A stretch of 64,000 nt of DNA, from NCBI RefSeq assembly GCF_000566685.1, contig NZ_AZQN01000002.1, positions 310,001-374,000 of the forward strand, read 5' to 3'. This document shows positions 52,837 through 62,160 of this stretch, one piece after another (within the stretch, counting starts at the first letter, position 1; every line of letters begins with the position of its first letter). Below the pieces are notes generated by a model, which did no database searches, was not told where the DNA came from, and saw only the letters and a list, made by a program, of their open reading frames with translations. Origin of the DNA: Dyadobacter tibetensis Y620-1 (GTDB taxonomy: Bacteria; Bacteroidota; Bacteroidia; Cytophagales; Spirosomataceae). Both the position numbers and the translations under genes were made by a program.

Positions 52837-54615
52837 ATGAAGAAAATAAATTTTTCAAAAATAGCATTAATCATTGCCTTGGGATTCGCTTCCAATGCAT
52901 GTAAGGATAATTTTTTGGAGCAGCCGGCCCTGGGTGCCCTAAGTGATGCCCAGCTGAAAACAAAAGCAGGGGTAGAAAATGTACTGGTAGGAGCCTACGC
53001 TGCCCTGGACGGTAACGGCGTAGGTGCAGCCAGCGCCTGGGATGCAGCCCCCGACAACTGGATCTATGGAAGTATAGCCGGTGGCGATGCCAAAAAAGGC
53101 AGTGATGGAGCCGACCAAGCCGGTATCAATTCAATTATGGCTTATTCGGTTTCTCCTAGCAATGGCTTTTTCAATAGCAAATGGAAAGCGGTATATGAGG
53201 GAATCAACCGGGCAAACACCGTGTTGCGACTTGCTCCACAAATTGAAACGAATGTTTCTGAAGCAGATATTAAAGGCTATCAAGCTCAGGCACGCTTCCT
53301 AAGAGGCCACTACTACTTTGAGCTTAAGAAGATGTTTAATATGGTGCCTTGGATCGATGAGAACACGGAAGATCCCGCCGCTGTCCCCAATGATAAGGAT
53401 ATATGGCCAAATATCGAGGCGGACTTCCAGTTTGCCATGGATAATCTGCCCGCTACACAGTCCGAAGTTGGACGGGTGAACAAATGGGCCGCTGCATCCT
53501 ATCTGGGCAAAACCTATCTGTATCAGCGTAAATTTGCTGAAGCAAAGACCATCTTCGATCAGGTGATTTCACAAGGGGTCACCAGTAATGGGCTCAAGTA
53601 TGGCCTGATGCCTGCTTTTCAAGACAACTTCGACGCAGCAAAGAAGAATATGCAGGAATCCGTATTTGCCGTTCAGATGGCCGCAAATGATGGAACAGGC
53701 ACGATTTCTAACGCCAATCAAGGGGGCATGCTAAATTTCCCTTATAACTCTCCTTTCCGCTGCTGTGGATTCTTCCAGCCTAGCATCGATCTGGCCAATT
53801 CATTTCAGACTACTGCTCAGGGGCTACCACTAGTGGATACCTACAACAGCAAAACGTTGAAAAATGACATGGGCGTAAATGCCGATGCGTCCTTTACACC
53901 AGACAATTCTACACCCGTGGATCCTCGTTTGGACTGGACGGTGGGTCGTCGCGGTATTCCTTATCTGGATTGGGGCAACCATCCCGGACGTGCCTGGATT
54001 CGTGATCAGACTTATGCCGGCCCCTATTCACCCAAAAAGAATATTTACTGGCAGGCTACTCAAGACATCTACTCTGATCAGAATTCCTGGGCTCCAGGTA
54101 CGGCCATTAACGTCTTAATCATTCGCTATGCCGATGTATTATTAATGGCAGCAGAAGCCGAAGCTCAGGCAGGAAGCCTTGCAAAAGCGCAGGAATACGT
54201 CAATCTTGTAAGGGCTCGCGCAGGTGCTGCTGGCAGTAAGGTATATACCTATAAGAATCCTAGCGATCCTCTGGCCGGCTTTACTGAAACGCCAGCAGCG
54301 AATTATAAAGTGTCTGAATACCCTGCTGGCACCTTCACGTCGATGGGTCAGGCTGAAGCATTAAAGGCTATTTACTTCGAAAGAAAAATAGAATTGGCTA
54401 TGGAAGGTCACCGTTTCTTCGATCTGGCTCGCTGGGGTATCGCCGACCAGGTATTGAATAAATATATCAGCTTCGAAGGAGCGATTACCCCTGATGTACG
54501 AGGCGGTAATTTCGTTAAAGGTGTTGATGAATATTTCCCAATCCCACAACGTCAGATAGACTTAAGTACCAAGAATGGCATTTCGTCGTTGAAACAAAAT
54601 CCTGGATACCAATAA
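52837..54615 (+). CDS. SusD/RagB-family nutrient-binding lipoprotein
   Basis: 592 aa. The lipoprotein signal ends in SNAC, with C22 lipidated. The SusD-like N-terminal part includes WKAVYEGINRANTVLRLA and ARFLRGHYYFELKKMF. The C-terminal part includes YADVLLMAAEAEAQAG and YFERKIELAMEGHRFFDLAR, and it ends with YFPIPQRQID. It pairs with the SusC 27 nt upstream to bind glycan at the cell surface. A strong terminator lies 24 nt downstream, so the haem-c lipoprotein gene that follows has at least partly separate expression. Confidence 0.96.
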   Translation: MKKINFSKIALIIALGFASNACKDNFLEQPALGALSDAQLKTKAGVENVLVGAYAALDGNGVGAASAWDAAPDNWIYGSIAGGDAKKGSDGADQAGINSIMAYSVSPSNGFFNSKWKAVYEGINRANTVLRLAPQIETNVSEADIKGYQAQARFLRGHYYFELKKMFNMVPWIDENTEDPAAVPNDKDIWPNIEADFQFAMDNLPATQSEVGRVNKWAAASYLGKTYLYQRKFAEAKTIFDQVISQGVTSNGLKYGLMPAFQDNFDAAKKNMQESVFAVQMAANDGTGTISNANQGGMLNFPYNSPFRCCGFFQPSIDLANSFQTTAQGLPLVDTYNSKTLKNDMGVNADASFTPDNSTPVDPRLDWTVGRRGIPYLDWGNHPGRAWIRDQTYAGPYSPKKNIYWQATQDIYSDQNSWAPGTAINVLIIRYADVLLMAAEAEAQAGSLAKAQEYVNLVRARAGAAGSKVYTYKNPSDPLAGFTETPAANYKVSEYPAGTFTSMGQAEALKAIYFERKIELAMEGHRFFDLARWGIADQVLNKYISFEGAITPDVRGGNFVKGVDEYFPIPQRQIDLSTKNGISSLKQNPGYQ

Positions 54616-54638
54616 AGTTCCGGTTTTTCATTAACCTT

Positions 54639-54676
54639 AGGAGGCAGTTTCACCACTGCCTCCTTTTTTCTTTTTT
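54639..54676 (+). terminator. Terminator after susD
   Basis: AGGAGGCAGT (54639-54648) and ACTGCCTCCT (54655-54664) pair perfectly, followed by TTTTTCTTTTTT. A next ATG stands only about 10 nt after the tail. Confidence 0.88.
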
Positions 54677-54685
54677 ACACTCATT

Positions 54686-56179
54686 ATGAAATACCTATTC
54701 CTTGCCCTTTTATTGGTTACAGCGAGTGCGGTTATCATTAGCTGTGGTACCACCGACAACGGCCGCCCCATGAAGGAGGAGTTTGCATTGGTTGAGAAGT
54801 ATTGTGGCAACTGCCATTTGACTCCCGAGCCCGCTCAACTGGACAAGGCGACCTGGAAGAACCGGGTTCTACCCGCTATGGCGCTCAGATTAGGCCTTGA
54901 AGTTTGGGAAGGTGTGGTGTTCGCCAGAAATGAACCCGGTAAAATTACTCATGGAGAATGGATGAAAATTGAAGCATATTTCGATTCTTTGGCGCCTCGA
55001 AAGTTAGATCATAGAAAAGTGCAGCACCTGCCAGAAAGTAGCTGGGCTATATTTCAGTTACAAACACCTCTAGCAGATCAGAGGATTGCCACTACCACTA
55101 TGGTAGCCTTCGAGCCCGACAGCCCCGCCCTGTTTAGCTCCGACGGTGAAACGGGGACCCTTCGTAAATGGGACCTGAATTTGCGAAACATGGAATCGGT
55201 TTCCCTTCCAACTCCCGCCTCCTTTATGAGCTTTGATGTGAACAAGCAGGCCGTACTTACCTGCATTGGTAATATGATGGCTCGAGATAATAATCAGGGA
55301 TCCATTCTAACCTATACCAAAGACAATCAAGTATTCCAACCCATTGCAACGGAGGTCAACCGCCCCATACATACCAGTCCGATAGACGCCAACAGGGATG
55401 GTAAAATGGACTATCTGGTATGCAACTTTGGCCATGAACAAGGGGGACTATACCTTTGGCTTCAGAAAGAACATCATCAATACGAGAGGATACTTATCAA
55501 AGGGCTTTCAGGTGCTACTCAAACAATAGTAGGAGATTTTAACGCTGACGGCTGGCCCGACATTATGGCCCTTTTCGCACATGCCGACGAGTCTATCTGG
55601 GTCTTTACCAATAACAAGGATAATAGTTTTTCCAGCCGACGGCTGTTGCGGTTTCCAGCCGTGTATGGCTCAAGCAGTTTTCAGCTCGTCGACATGAATG
55701 ATGACGGATTACAGGACATCATTTATACCGCCGGAGATAATAGTGATCACTCCAGGATTCTAAAACCCTATCATGGCTTATACATATTTGGGAATCGTGG
55801 TAATTTCAACATGGAGCAGATTTACTTTTATCCGATCAATGGTAGTACCAAGGCTATAGCAAAGGATTTTGATCTGGATGGAGATATAGACATCGCTACC
55901 ATTGCTTTTTTTGCAGACCTTAATAAGAAACCTGAAGAAAAATTTCTCTATTTCGAAAATAAATCGACCAAGGACGGAGTCTGTTCTTTCACGACACATG
56001 CTCCTCCATTGGCCAAAGCAGGACGATGGATATGTATGGATGTGGCAGATTTTGATGGTGATGGAGATCAGGACATAGTATTAGGCAATTTTTCAAAGGG
56101 CTTCCTTAACGAACCTGGCACTCCCACCAACTGGAATACCCGTACCCCTTTTGTGCTTTTAGAAAACAAGGTGAAATAA
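54686..56179 (+). CDS. Lipoprotein with haem-c motif and FG-GAP/VCBS repeats
   Basis: 497 aa. The lipobox cysteine is C20 (VIISC). A single c-type haem site, C40-G-N-C-H, lies in a short cytochrome-like N-terminal part (about 30-110). The rest is a seven-bladed-propeller-like array of Ca-binding FG-GAP repeats: DANRDGKMDYLVC, DFNADGWPDIMAL, DMNDDGLQDIIYT, DFDLDGDIDIATI and DFDGDGDQDIVLG. Similar proteins accompany SusC/SusD pairs in Cytophagales, but their function is not established. The gene begins right after the susD terminator; read-through would place it in the same operon. Confidence 0.82.
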   Translation: MKYLFLALLLVTASAVIISCGTTDNGRPMKEEFALVEKYCGNCHLTPEPAQLDKATWKNRVLPAMALRLGLEVWEGVVFARNEPGKITHGEWMKIEAYFDSLAPRKLDHRKVQHLPESSWAIFQLQTPLADQRIATTTMVAFEPDSPALFSSDGETGTLRKWDLNLRNMESVSLPTPASFMSFDVNKQAVLTCIGNMMARDNNQGSILTYTKDNQVFQPIATEVNRPIHTSPIDANRDGKMDYLVCNFGHEQGGLYLWLQKEHHQYERILIKGLSGATQTIVGDFNADGWPDIMALFAHADESIWVFTNNKDNSFSSRRLLRFPAVYGSSSFQLVDMNDDGLQDIIYTAGDNSDHSRILKPYHGLYIFGNRGNFNMEQIYFYPINGSTKAIAKDFDLDGDIDIATIAFFADLNKKPEEKFLYFENKSTKDGVCSFTTHAPPLAKAGRWICMDVADFDGDGDQDIVLGNFSKGFLNEPGTPTNWNTRTPFVLLENKVK

Positions 56180-56206
56180 TTTTTTACATGCAAGTGGAGT
56201 GCATAG

Positions 56207-57328
56207 TTAATCTGCCTGCCAGTCAGCAGGGAGTAAATTTGCGAACCTGTCGCTGCCCATATGACCCGCAAGTTCGAAGCCCATGGGCATTACCACCCAA
56301 CCGGCAGGAGTAATAACAAAATACCCCTTAGGAAGCGTAATTTGAGTGTAGGCCTGAGGTAGGTCTGAGTAAGGCGACCGCCCTCGTTGTCGGGTGTCGA
56401 AAACCTCAAGCTTAGTCTGAGACACCACCAGGCGTTCTGTCGGTAGTTCTCCATCCTGAATGAGCTGAGAGCCCCGCACCTCCAGTATGCGGTTATTAAT
56501 GTGATTGCGAATCAGGTTTTGCCCGTTTACCGCTCGAACCTGACTAAATATCCGCAGTGATTCTGGTATTTCTTGAAATACTCTGAATCCATATTCTCTC
56601 AAGCTGTCTGAGACCATTCCCCGCAGAAGCTGCTTTAAGGAGCCTTGATAGGCAATTACCTGGTTACTTCGCCAATCGGCTTTTTGCTCGGCATTTTTAG
56701 GCGTGAGAAGTTCAAATCTCGTGTTTCCGCCATAATAGACCTTGCCCTCATGGAAGTCAAAGTCATCTAAATCCTGATAAATCATATACCCAAGCGCAAG
56801 GTTTTCGATGATCAGAGGACTGGTAGTCTGAGCAGTCAGATGACCGTTATCTTCCATTCGAATGCGTAAAACCTCGGGATTTACTAATCGGCAAGCCTTA
56901 CTAAATTTGCTTTCACCTAATAGTTCCCTGCTGATTACCTTTAGATAGCGCTCTCGATTTTTACTCTTTTTAGAGTAAATAGTTACACCCTGAAGTTCCA
57001 TCCCTTCGTGCATTTTAAAAGGGATATTTTTTATCCCGCCCGTTTCAAAGCGCAAAGCCTGTTTGATGGAAGTGTAGCCCAGAAAAGAAACAGCAACCTC
57101 TATACTTCCAATCGGTAGTTTATCTAAACGGTAATGCCCCGCCTCGTTGGTGGTGGTACCAATAGAGGAATTATTAATGTACACATTAGCAAAAGGGAGG
57201 GGAGCTCCTGTCTTGATGTCAGTAACGGTTCCGGTTAGGGTTACCTGTTGCCCCTGACCCATCAACGGCCCACTCCAGATTGTTAAAACCAGAATTAGAT
57301 AGCAGGTTACAAATCGTAAAAACTTCAT
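56207..57328 (-). CDS. Carboxypeptidase-regulatory-like domain protein, outer-membrane associated
   Basis: 373 aa. A signal peptide to about residue 25 (GPLMGQ) is followed by a CarboxypepD-regulatory-like beta domain (about 28-115: LTGTVTDIKTGAPLPFANVYI, trimmed here; GTTTNEAGHYRLDKLP; VSFLGYTSIK). The remaining 250 residues match the common Bacteroidota pattern of 'carboxypeptidase-like regulatory domain-containing' proteins (FEVF.. SQTKLEVFDTR; LPKGYFVITPAGWVVMP). There is no enzyme active site. It probably sits at the outer-membrane periplasmic face; function is unknown. It converges on the haem-c lipoprotein gene. Confidence 0.75.
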   Translation of the reverse strand: MKFLRFVTCYLILVLTIWSGPLMGQGQQVTLTGTVTDIKTGAPLPFANVYINNSSIGTTTNEAGHYRLDKLPIGSIEVAVSFLGYTSIKQALRFETGGIKNIPFKMHEGMELQGVTIYSKKSKNRERYLKVISRELLGESKFSKACRLVNPEVLRIRMEDNGHLTAQTTSPLIIENLALGYMIYQDLDDFDFHEGKVYYGGNTRFELLTPKNAEQKADWRSNQVIAYQGSLKQLLRGMVSDSLREYGFRVFQEIPESLRIFSQVRAVNGQNLIRNHINNRILEVRGSQLIQDGELPTERLVVSQTKLEVFDTRQRGRSPYSDLPQAYTQITLPKGYFVITPAGWVVMPMGFELAGHMGSDRFANLLPADWQAD

Positions 57329-57348
57329 TGGATTGGTACTATAGTCAA

Positions 57349-57386
57349 AAAAATGGAGCGGCCTTCATCTATTGAAGAGCCGCTCC
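57349..57386 (-). terminator. Terminator of the phosphohexomutase gene
   Basis: The 13/14-base arms (57355-57367 and 57373-57386) pair with one bulge, and a seven-base T run follows on the minus strand. It lies 18 nt beyond the mutase stop and just before the next minus-strand gene. Confidence 0.88.
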
Positions 57387-57403
57387 TAACTGAAACTGAA
57401 CGA

Positions 57404-59167
57404 TTATTTCAAGTTCAGCTCCTGGCCAATTGAAGCCACCTTCTCTTTAAGTCCCGCATACACAACATCGAAATCTTCATTTTTCAGTAGTTCGGCACGC
57501 ACCCCTACATAAAACTTGATTTTAGGTTCAGTTCCCGAAGGACGGCAGGTAAATTTGGTACCATCCTCTGTAAAAAACTGCAATACATTAGAAGACTCTA
57601 TCCCCATCTCGCCCGAAGGAATGGTAGAGGTAACACCCGTGGTAAAATCGGTCGATGTAAGCGCCTTATAGTCATCCATACGCGTTACAGGCGAACCGGC
57701 AAGGGTCTTGGGAGGGCTTGTGCGGAAATCAGCCATCATTTGCTGGATCTCATCGGCTCCTGCTTTGCCTTTTTTAGTCAATGAAATTAAGCCTTCGTAA
57801 TAGAATCCGAACTGCTTATAAATTTCCATAAGCATATCGAACAAGCTTAATCCACTATCCTTAGCGTACGCAGTAAGCTCGGCGATCATCCCACAAGACG
57901 CGATAGCGTCCTTGTCACGAACGGCATCCCCGATTAGGTAACCATAACTCTCTTCTCCACCACCTATAAACTGTTCTACACCTTCTTTCTCCCGAATAAC
58001 CTGGGCGATATATTTAAATCCTGTGAGGGTGTTATAGCATTTTACGTCGTAGGCTGCAGCCATTTTGTCTATCAAATCGGTAGTTACAATGGTCTTGCAC
58101 ACGAATTGAGATCCGGTAAGTTTGCCGGCGTCTTTCCATGCGTTCAACAAGTAATAGATCAATACACTGGCCGTCTGGTTGCCATTCAGCAGCTGAATTT
58201 CACCATGGTGGTTCTTGGCGCCTATACCTACCCGATCGGCATCAGGGTCTGTACCCAAAACCAGGTCAGCATCGATCTCCTTAGCCTTAGTCATAGCCAT
58301 AGACATGGCCTCCGTCTCTTCCGGGTTGGGATATACTACAGTAGGGAACTGACCGTTTCCAGCCGCTTCCGCCTGCTCTTCGATCACCGTCACCGACTCA
58401 AAGCCCATTTTAGATAATAACTCAGGCACTAAAGTAATACCAGTACCATGCAAAGGTGTAAAAACAATTTTAAGGTCTTTTTGACGGGCTATGGCTTCTT
58501 TGGAAATAGATAATGACAATATGTGCTCAAGGTATTTTTGATCTACCTCAGCTCCGATCGAAATGATTTTAGTCGCATCACCTTCAAATTTAATTTGTTC
58601 GATAGAAGTGATCTTGTTCACTTCTGCAATCACATTCTTGTCGTGAGGAGCCACCACCTGTGAACCATCGTCCCAGTAGGCTTTATAGCCATTATATTCT
58701 TTAGGGTTATGAGATGCGGTTACGACCACCCCACTTTTACAATTCAAATGACGGATCGCAAAGGAGAGCTCAGGAGTAGGGCGCAGGGCTTCAAATAAGT
58801 AAACCGTGATGCCATTGGCGGAGAATATATCGGCAATAATACCTGCAAACTCATCCGACTTGATGCGGCTGTCATAGGCAATAGCTACCTTTATTTCCTC
58901 TCCCGAGAAGGCTTTATTTAAATAATTGGCCAGACCTTGAGTAGCCGCTCCTACCGTATAACGGTTCATACGATTGCTACCGATTCCGATCAGGCCCCGA
59001 AGCCCTCCGGTACCAAATTCCAGATCTTTATAAAAGGCATCGGTAAGTTCCGTTTCATTTGCGTCATCGATCAATTTCTGAATATACTGCTTGGTTTCAA
59101 TATCGTAGCCTCCATTTAGCCAACTATTAACCTTATCCAATACATTCGACTCCAAATTTGCTGTCAT
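57404..59167 (-). CDS. Phospho-sugar mutase (phosphoglucomutase/phosphomannomutase)
   Basis: 587-aa alpha-D-phosphohexomutase, interconverting glucose-1-P and glucose-6-P (or mannose forms) in the cytoplasm. All four domains are seen: the phosphoserine loop VVTASHNPKEYNGYK, the metal loop GTDPDADRVGIG, the sugar-specificity loop GGGEESYGYL, and the phosphate-binding RPSGTEPKIKFY near the C-terminus. The length fits the long Bacteroidota/PGM2-like type. It may feed nucleotide-sugar or glycogen metabolism together with the GH63-like glucosidase upstream, but each has its own terminator. Confidence 0.95.
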   Translation of the reverse strand: MTANLESNVLDKVNSWLNGGYDIETKQYIQKLIDDANETELTDAFYKDLEFGTGGLRGLIGIGSNRMNRYTVGAATQGLANYLNKAFSGEEIKVAIAYDSRIKSDEFAGIIADIFSANGITVYLFEALRPTPELSFAIRHLNCKSGVVVTASHNPKEYNGYKAYWDDGSQVVAPHDKNVIAEVNKITSIEQIKFEGDATKIISIGAEVDQKYLEHILSLSISKEAIARQKDLKIVFTPLHGTGITLVPELLSKMGFESVTVIEEQAEAAGNGQFPTVVYPNPEETEAMSMAMTKAKEIDADLVLGTDPDADRVGIGAKNHHGEIQLLNGNQTASVLIYYLLNAWKDAGKLTGSQFVCKTIVTTDLIDKMAAAYDVKCYNTLTGFKYIAQVIREKEGVEQFIGGGEESYGYLIGDAVRDKDAIASCGMIAELTAYAKDSGLSLFDMLMEIYKQFGFYYEGLISLTKKGKAGADEIQQMMADFRTSPPKTLAGSPVTRMDDYKALTSTDFTTGVTSTIPSGEMGIESSNVLQFFTEDGTKFTCRPSGTEPKIKFYVGVRAELLKNEDFDVVYAGLKEKVASIGQELNLK

Positions 59168-59253
59168 AATACGTCTTTAATATTAAAATGTGTAATAATA
59201 TAATTTACATTAATCTCCTTGATACAGGTAAATTGTGGAATCCCTATTTGCCT

Positions 59254-59288
59254 AAAAAAGGATATAGTGCCGAACAAGCCGGCACTAT
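59254..59288 (-). terminator. Terminator of the GH63-like gene
   Basis: ATAGTGCCG (59264-59272) pairs with CGGCACTAT (59280-59288), and TTTTTT follows on the minus strand. Confidence 0.85.
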
Positions 59289-59317
59289 TGAAATATAAAT
59301 GTAATTATATGTTGGAA

Positions 59318-62008
59318 TTAATTGCTTATTTCAGATTCAACTTTTATTATTTCTTGATTTCTTTCCTGGGCAGTTTTCAGTATTAATTCTGCCACTAGTC
59401 CGGTCCATCCCGTTTGATGACTAGCCCCAATCCCCCGACCATTATCCCCATGGAAGTACTCATAGAACAGTATATGATCGTTGAAATGCGGGTCCTTTTG
59501 CATTTTATCGTCATGACCGTAGACGGCCCTATTCCCATTTACATCCTTCTTAAAGATATTGATCAACCGATCGGCTATTCCCATGGCCGCATCTTTGATA
59601 GACTTAAGCTCCCCCGAGTTGGTAGGGTATTCTACCATGAAGTCTTCACCATAATATTTATGGAATTTCATCAGCGAATCGAAAATCAGGTAATTTAAAG
59701 GAAACCATATAGGGCCCCGCCAGTTCGAATTCCCACCCATAATATTGGTTAGTGCTTCACCAGGGGTATAGTCTACCTGCAGTACCTCACCATTGATATA
59801 GAACTTGTAAGGGTTCTCTTCATGATACTTAGAAAGGGCCCGTACTCCGTAATCCGACAGAAACTCTGTTTCGTCTAACATCCTTTTCAAGATCATCTTC
59901 ATACGGTGGCCTCTCAGGATTGAAAGGAGCCTGTTTTCACCCTTACCCGACTCAAACCAACGGGATATTAGTCTGGCCAGGTCGGGACGGTTAGCAAGCA
60001 CCCACTCTACCCTTCTCTTAAATACGGGTAGCTTATCTAGGTTTTGAGGATCGAGTAGCTCCACAGCAAACAGAGGTATCAGTCCGACTATAGATCTTAC
60101 CTTCAGCAGTATGCTCTGCCCATTAGGAATATGAATCACGTCGTAGTAAAACTGATCTTCCTCATCCCATAGACTGATAGAAGAATTTTTCCCGCCGATA
60201 GACTCCATGGCCCCTGCAATATGCAGGAAATGCTCGAAAAATTTGGATGCCATATCCTGGTAAACGGGATGTACCAATGCTACTTCTACTGAAATCCGGA
60301 GCATATTCAGGGTATACATAGCCATCCAGCCTGTAGCATCGGCTTGCTGCAACTTTCCTCCGAAGGGCATGGGGGTCGATCGGTCGAAAACACCGATATT
60401 ATCCAGCCCTAAGAAGCCTCCACTAAAGATATTATTACCAGTGTCATCCTTTTGATTGACCCACCAAGTAAAATTCAGCAGGAGTTTGTGAAATATTTTC
60501 TCCAAAAACTCTATATCCCCCACTCCATTATTCTGCTCCCGGTCTATCTCATAGACCTTCCAGCTGGCCCAGCCATGAACAGGAGGATTCACATCGGAGA
60601 AATTCCATTCGTAAGCGGGAATTTGACCATTGGGGTGCATATAATATTCACGAAGCAATATCTCCAGCTGCCGCTTGGCAAAATCGGCATCCACCCTCGC
60701 CAAGGGCACACAGTGAAAGGCGAGATCCCAGGCAGCAAACCAGGGGTATTCCCATTTGTCGGGCATAGAAATCAGATTGGCCGAATACAGGTGTTTCCAT
60801 CCCGAATTGCGTCCCCATTTTCGGCCCTGGTTCGGACTAGGCTGAGCAGGGTCTCCTTTCAGCCATTCATAAACATTATAATAGTAGAACTGTTTACTCC
60901 ATAACATGCCCGCATAGGCTTGGCGCTGGATAGAGCGTAAGTCTTCGTCTTCAACATCAGACTGCACGTCATCATAAAACTCATCGGCCTCGCGGATTCT
61001 TTTAGAAAACAAATCCTCGAACCCACCGAATGGTTCTGTAATGCTATGGTTAACCAGGCGCATTCTTAGGGTAATGGTTTCTCCTGCTTTTACCAGACGT
61101 TTGTATAAGGCTGCTCCCTTCGTCCCTATGGCATTGGGATTGACCGTGGCGCTTTTGCCTCCACTTATCACATAATCATTAATACCATCCTTGGGATAAT
61201 TGGTGGTATTGGCCGTTCCGTAAAGCTTCTTAAAATTGGATTCATTTTCACAAAATACCAGCTCATCGGCATTTTCCAGATACAAGTTGAATTTACCATG
61301 CTTGCGGTGGGTAAGTTCGATCAGCCGGTTAGAGATGCCATTCATCATAGGCTTATAATTATAAGCCTCATAGCCCCAGGACCAGGTGTTGCGGAATAAT
61401 ACAGTAGGCATTACGGTCAGAGGTGCATCTTGCGGCCCCCGGTTGGTAATCGTCACCTTCATGAGTATGTCCTCTTCGTCGGCTTTGGCATGCTCAACAA
61501 GAATATCAAAATATTCGTCCTTATCAAAAATACCGGTATCGGTGATTTCATACTCCGGATCCTCCTTACCCCGACGCTGATTTTCTTGACGTAATTTATC
61601 GTAAGGAAAAGCATTTTGCGGATATTTATAAAGCATTTTGGTGTAAGAATGTGTAGGTGTACTATCCAGATAATAGTACATTTCTTTCACATCCTCCCCA
61701 TGATTGGACTCTCCATTGGTGAGTCCAAAAATTCTTTCTTTAATATTCCGATCCTTATGATTCCAAAAAGCAAAGGACATGCATATATGTTGCTTGCTAT
61801 CAGAAAAACCCGCTATTCCATCTTCGCCCCATCGATAGGTTTTGGAATAGGCCATCTCATGGGTGATAAAATTCCACGCATCTCCGTTGCCGCTATAATC
61901 TTCCCGCACGGTTCCCCATTGACGTTCTGACAAATAGGGCCCCCACTTTTTCCAACCCTTATTTTCCTTCTGAAGACGTAATCTAACTTTTTCTGCACCT
62001 TGTGCCAT
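59318..62008 (-). CDS. GH63/MGH1-like alpha-glucosidase, cytoplasmic
   Basis: 896 aa with no signal peptide. The N-terminal beta-sandwich covers about 1-330 (YLSERQWGTVREDYSGNGDA; NTWSWGYEAYNYKPM), and the (alpha/alpha)6 barrel about 340-890 (KWEYPWFAAWDLAFHCVPLA with an acid candidate in AAWDLAF; GHDDKMQKDPHFND and YEYFHGDNGRGIGASHQTGW). This is the arrangement of GH63-type glucosidases and mannosylglycerate-hydrolase-like enzymes. It should act on intracellular alpha-glucosides; the exact substrate is open. It stands alone, between terminators. Confidence 0.86.
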   Translation of the reverse strand: MAQGAEKVRLRLQKENKGWKKWGPYLSERQWGTVREDYSGNGDAWNFITHEMAYSKTYRWGEDGIAGFSDSKQHICMSFAFWNHKDRNIKERIFGLTNGESNHGEDVKEMYYYLDSTPTHSYTKMLYKYPQNAFPYDKLRQENQRRGKEDPEYEITDTGIFDKDEYFDILVEHAKADEEDILMKVTITNRGPQDAPLTVMPTVLFRNTWSWGYEAYNYKPMMNGISNRLIELTHRKHGKFNLYLENADELVFCENESNFKKLYGTANTTNYPKDGINDYVISGGKSATVNPNAIGTKGAALYKRLVKAGETITLRMRLVNHSITEPFGGFEDLFSKRIREADEFYDDVQSDVEDEDLRSIQRQAYAGMLWSKQFYYYNVYEWLKGDPAQPSPNQGRKWGRNSGWKHLYSANLISMPDKWEYPWFAAWDLAFHCVPLARVDADFAKRQLEILLREYYMHPNGQIPAYEWNFSDVNPPVHGWASWKVYEIDREQNNGVGDIEFLEKIFHKLLLNFTWWVNQKDDTGNNIFSGGFLGLDNIGVFDRSTPMPFGGKLQQADATGWMAMYTLNMLRISVEVALVHPVYQDMASKFFEHFLHIAGAMESIGGKNSSISLWDEEDQFYYDVIHIPNGQSILLKVRSIVGLIPLFAVELLDPQNLDKLPVFKRRVEWVLANRPDLARLISRWFESGKGENRLLSILRGHRMKMILKRMLDETEFLSDYGVRALSKYHEENPYKFYINGEVLQVDYTPGEALTNIMGGNSNWRGPIWFPLNYLIFDSLMKFHKYYGEDFMVEYPTNSGELKSIKDAAMGIADRLINIFKKDVNGNRAVYGHDDKMQKDPHFNDHILFYEYFHGDNGRGIGASHQTGWTGLVAELILKTAQERNQEIIKVESEISN

Positions 62009-62102
62009 TCCTGTGTTGATTTTATTGAAATGTATTCTTATACCTTATCAAATGGAGGGTCATTGTATTGAAGTTGTCAATACCTTGAAAAGGAAATTTA
62101 GG

Positions 62103-62132
62103 AAAAAAGGAACATGATTAGGTTCCTTTTTT
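62103..62132 (-). terminator. Terminator of the D-Ala-D-Ala-ligase-like gene
   Basis: AAAAAAGGAAC (62103-62113) pairs perfectly with GTTCCTTTTTT (62122-62132). The tail is T-rich in both directions, and the stop codon at 62161 is 28 nt upstream on the minus strand. Confidence 0.85.
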
Positions 62133-62160
62133 GAAAAATATTAATATGTTAAAGATTATC

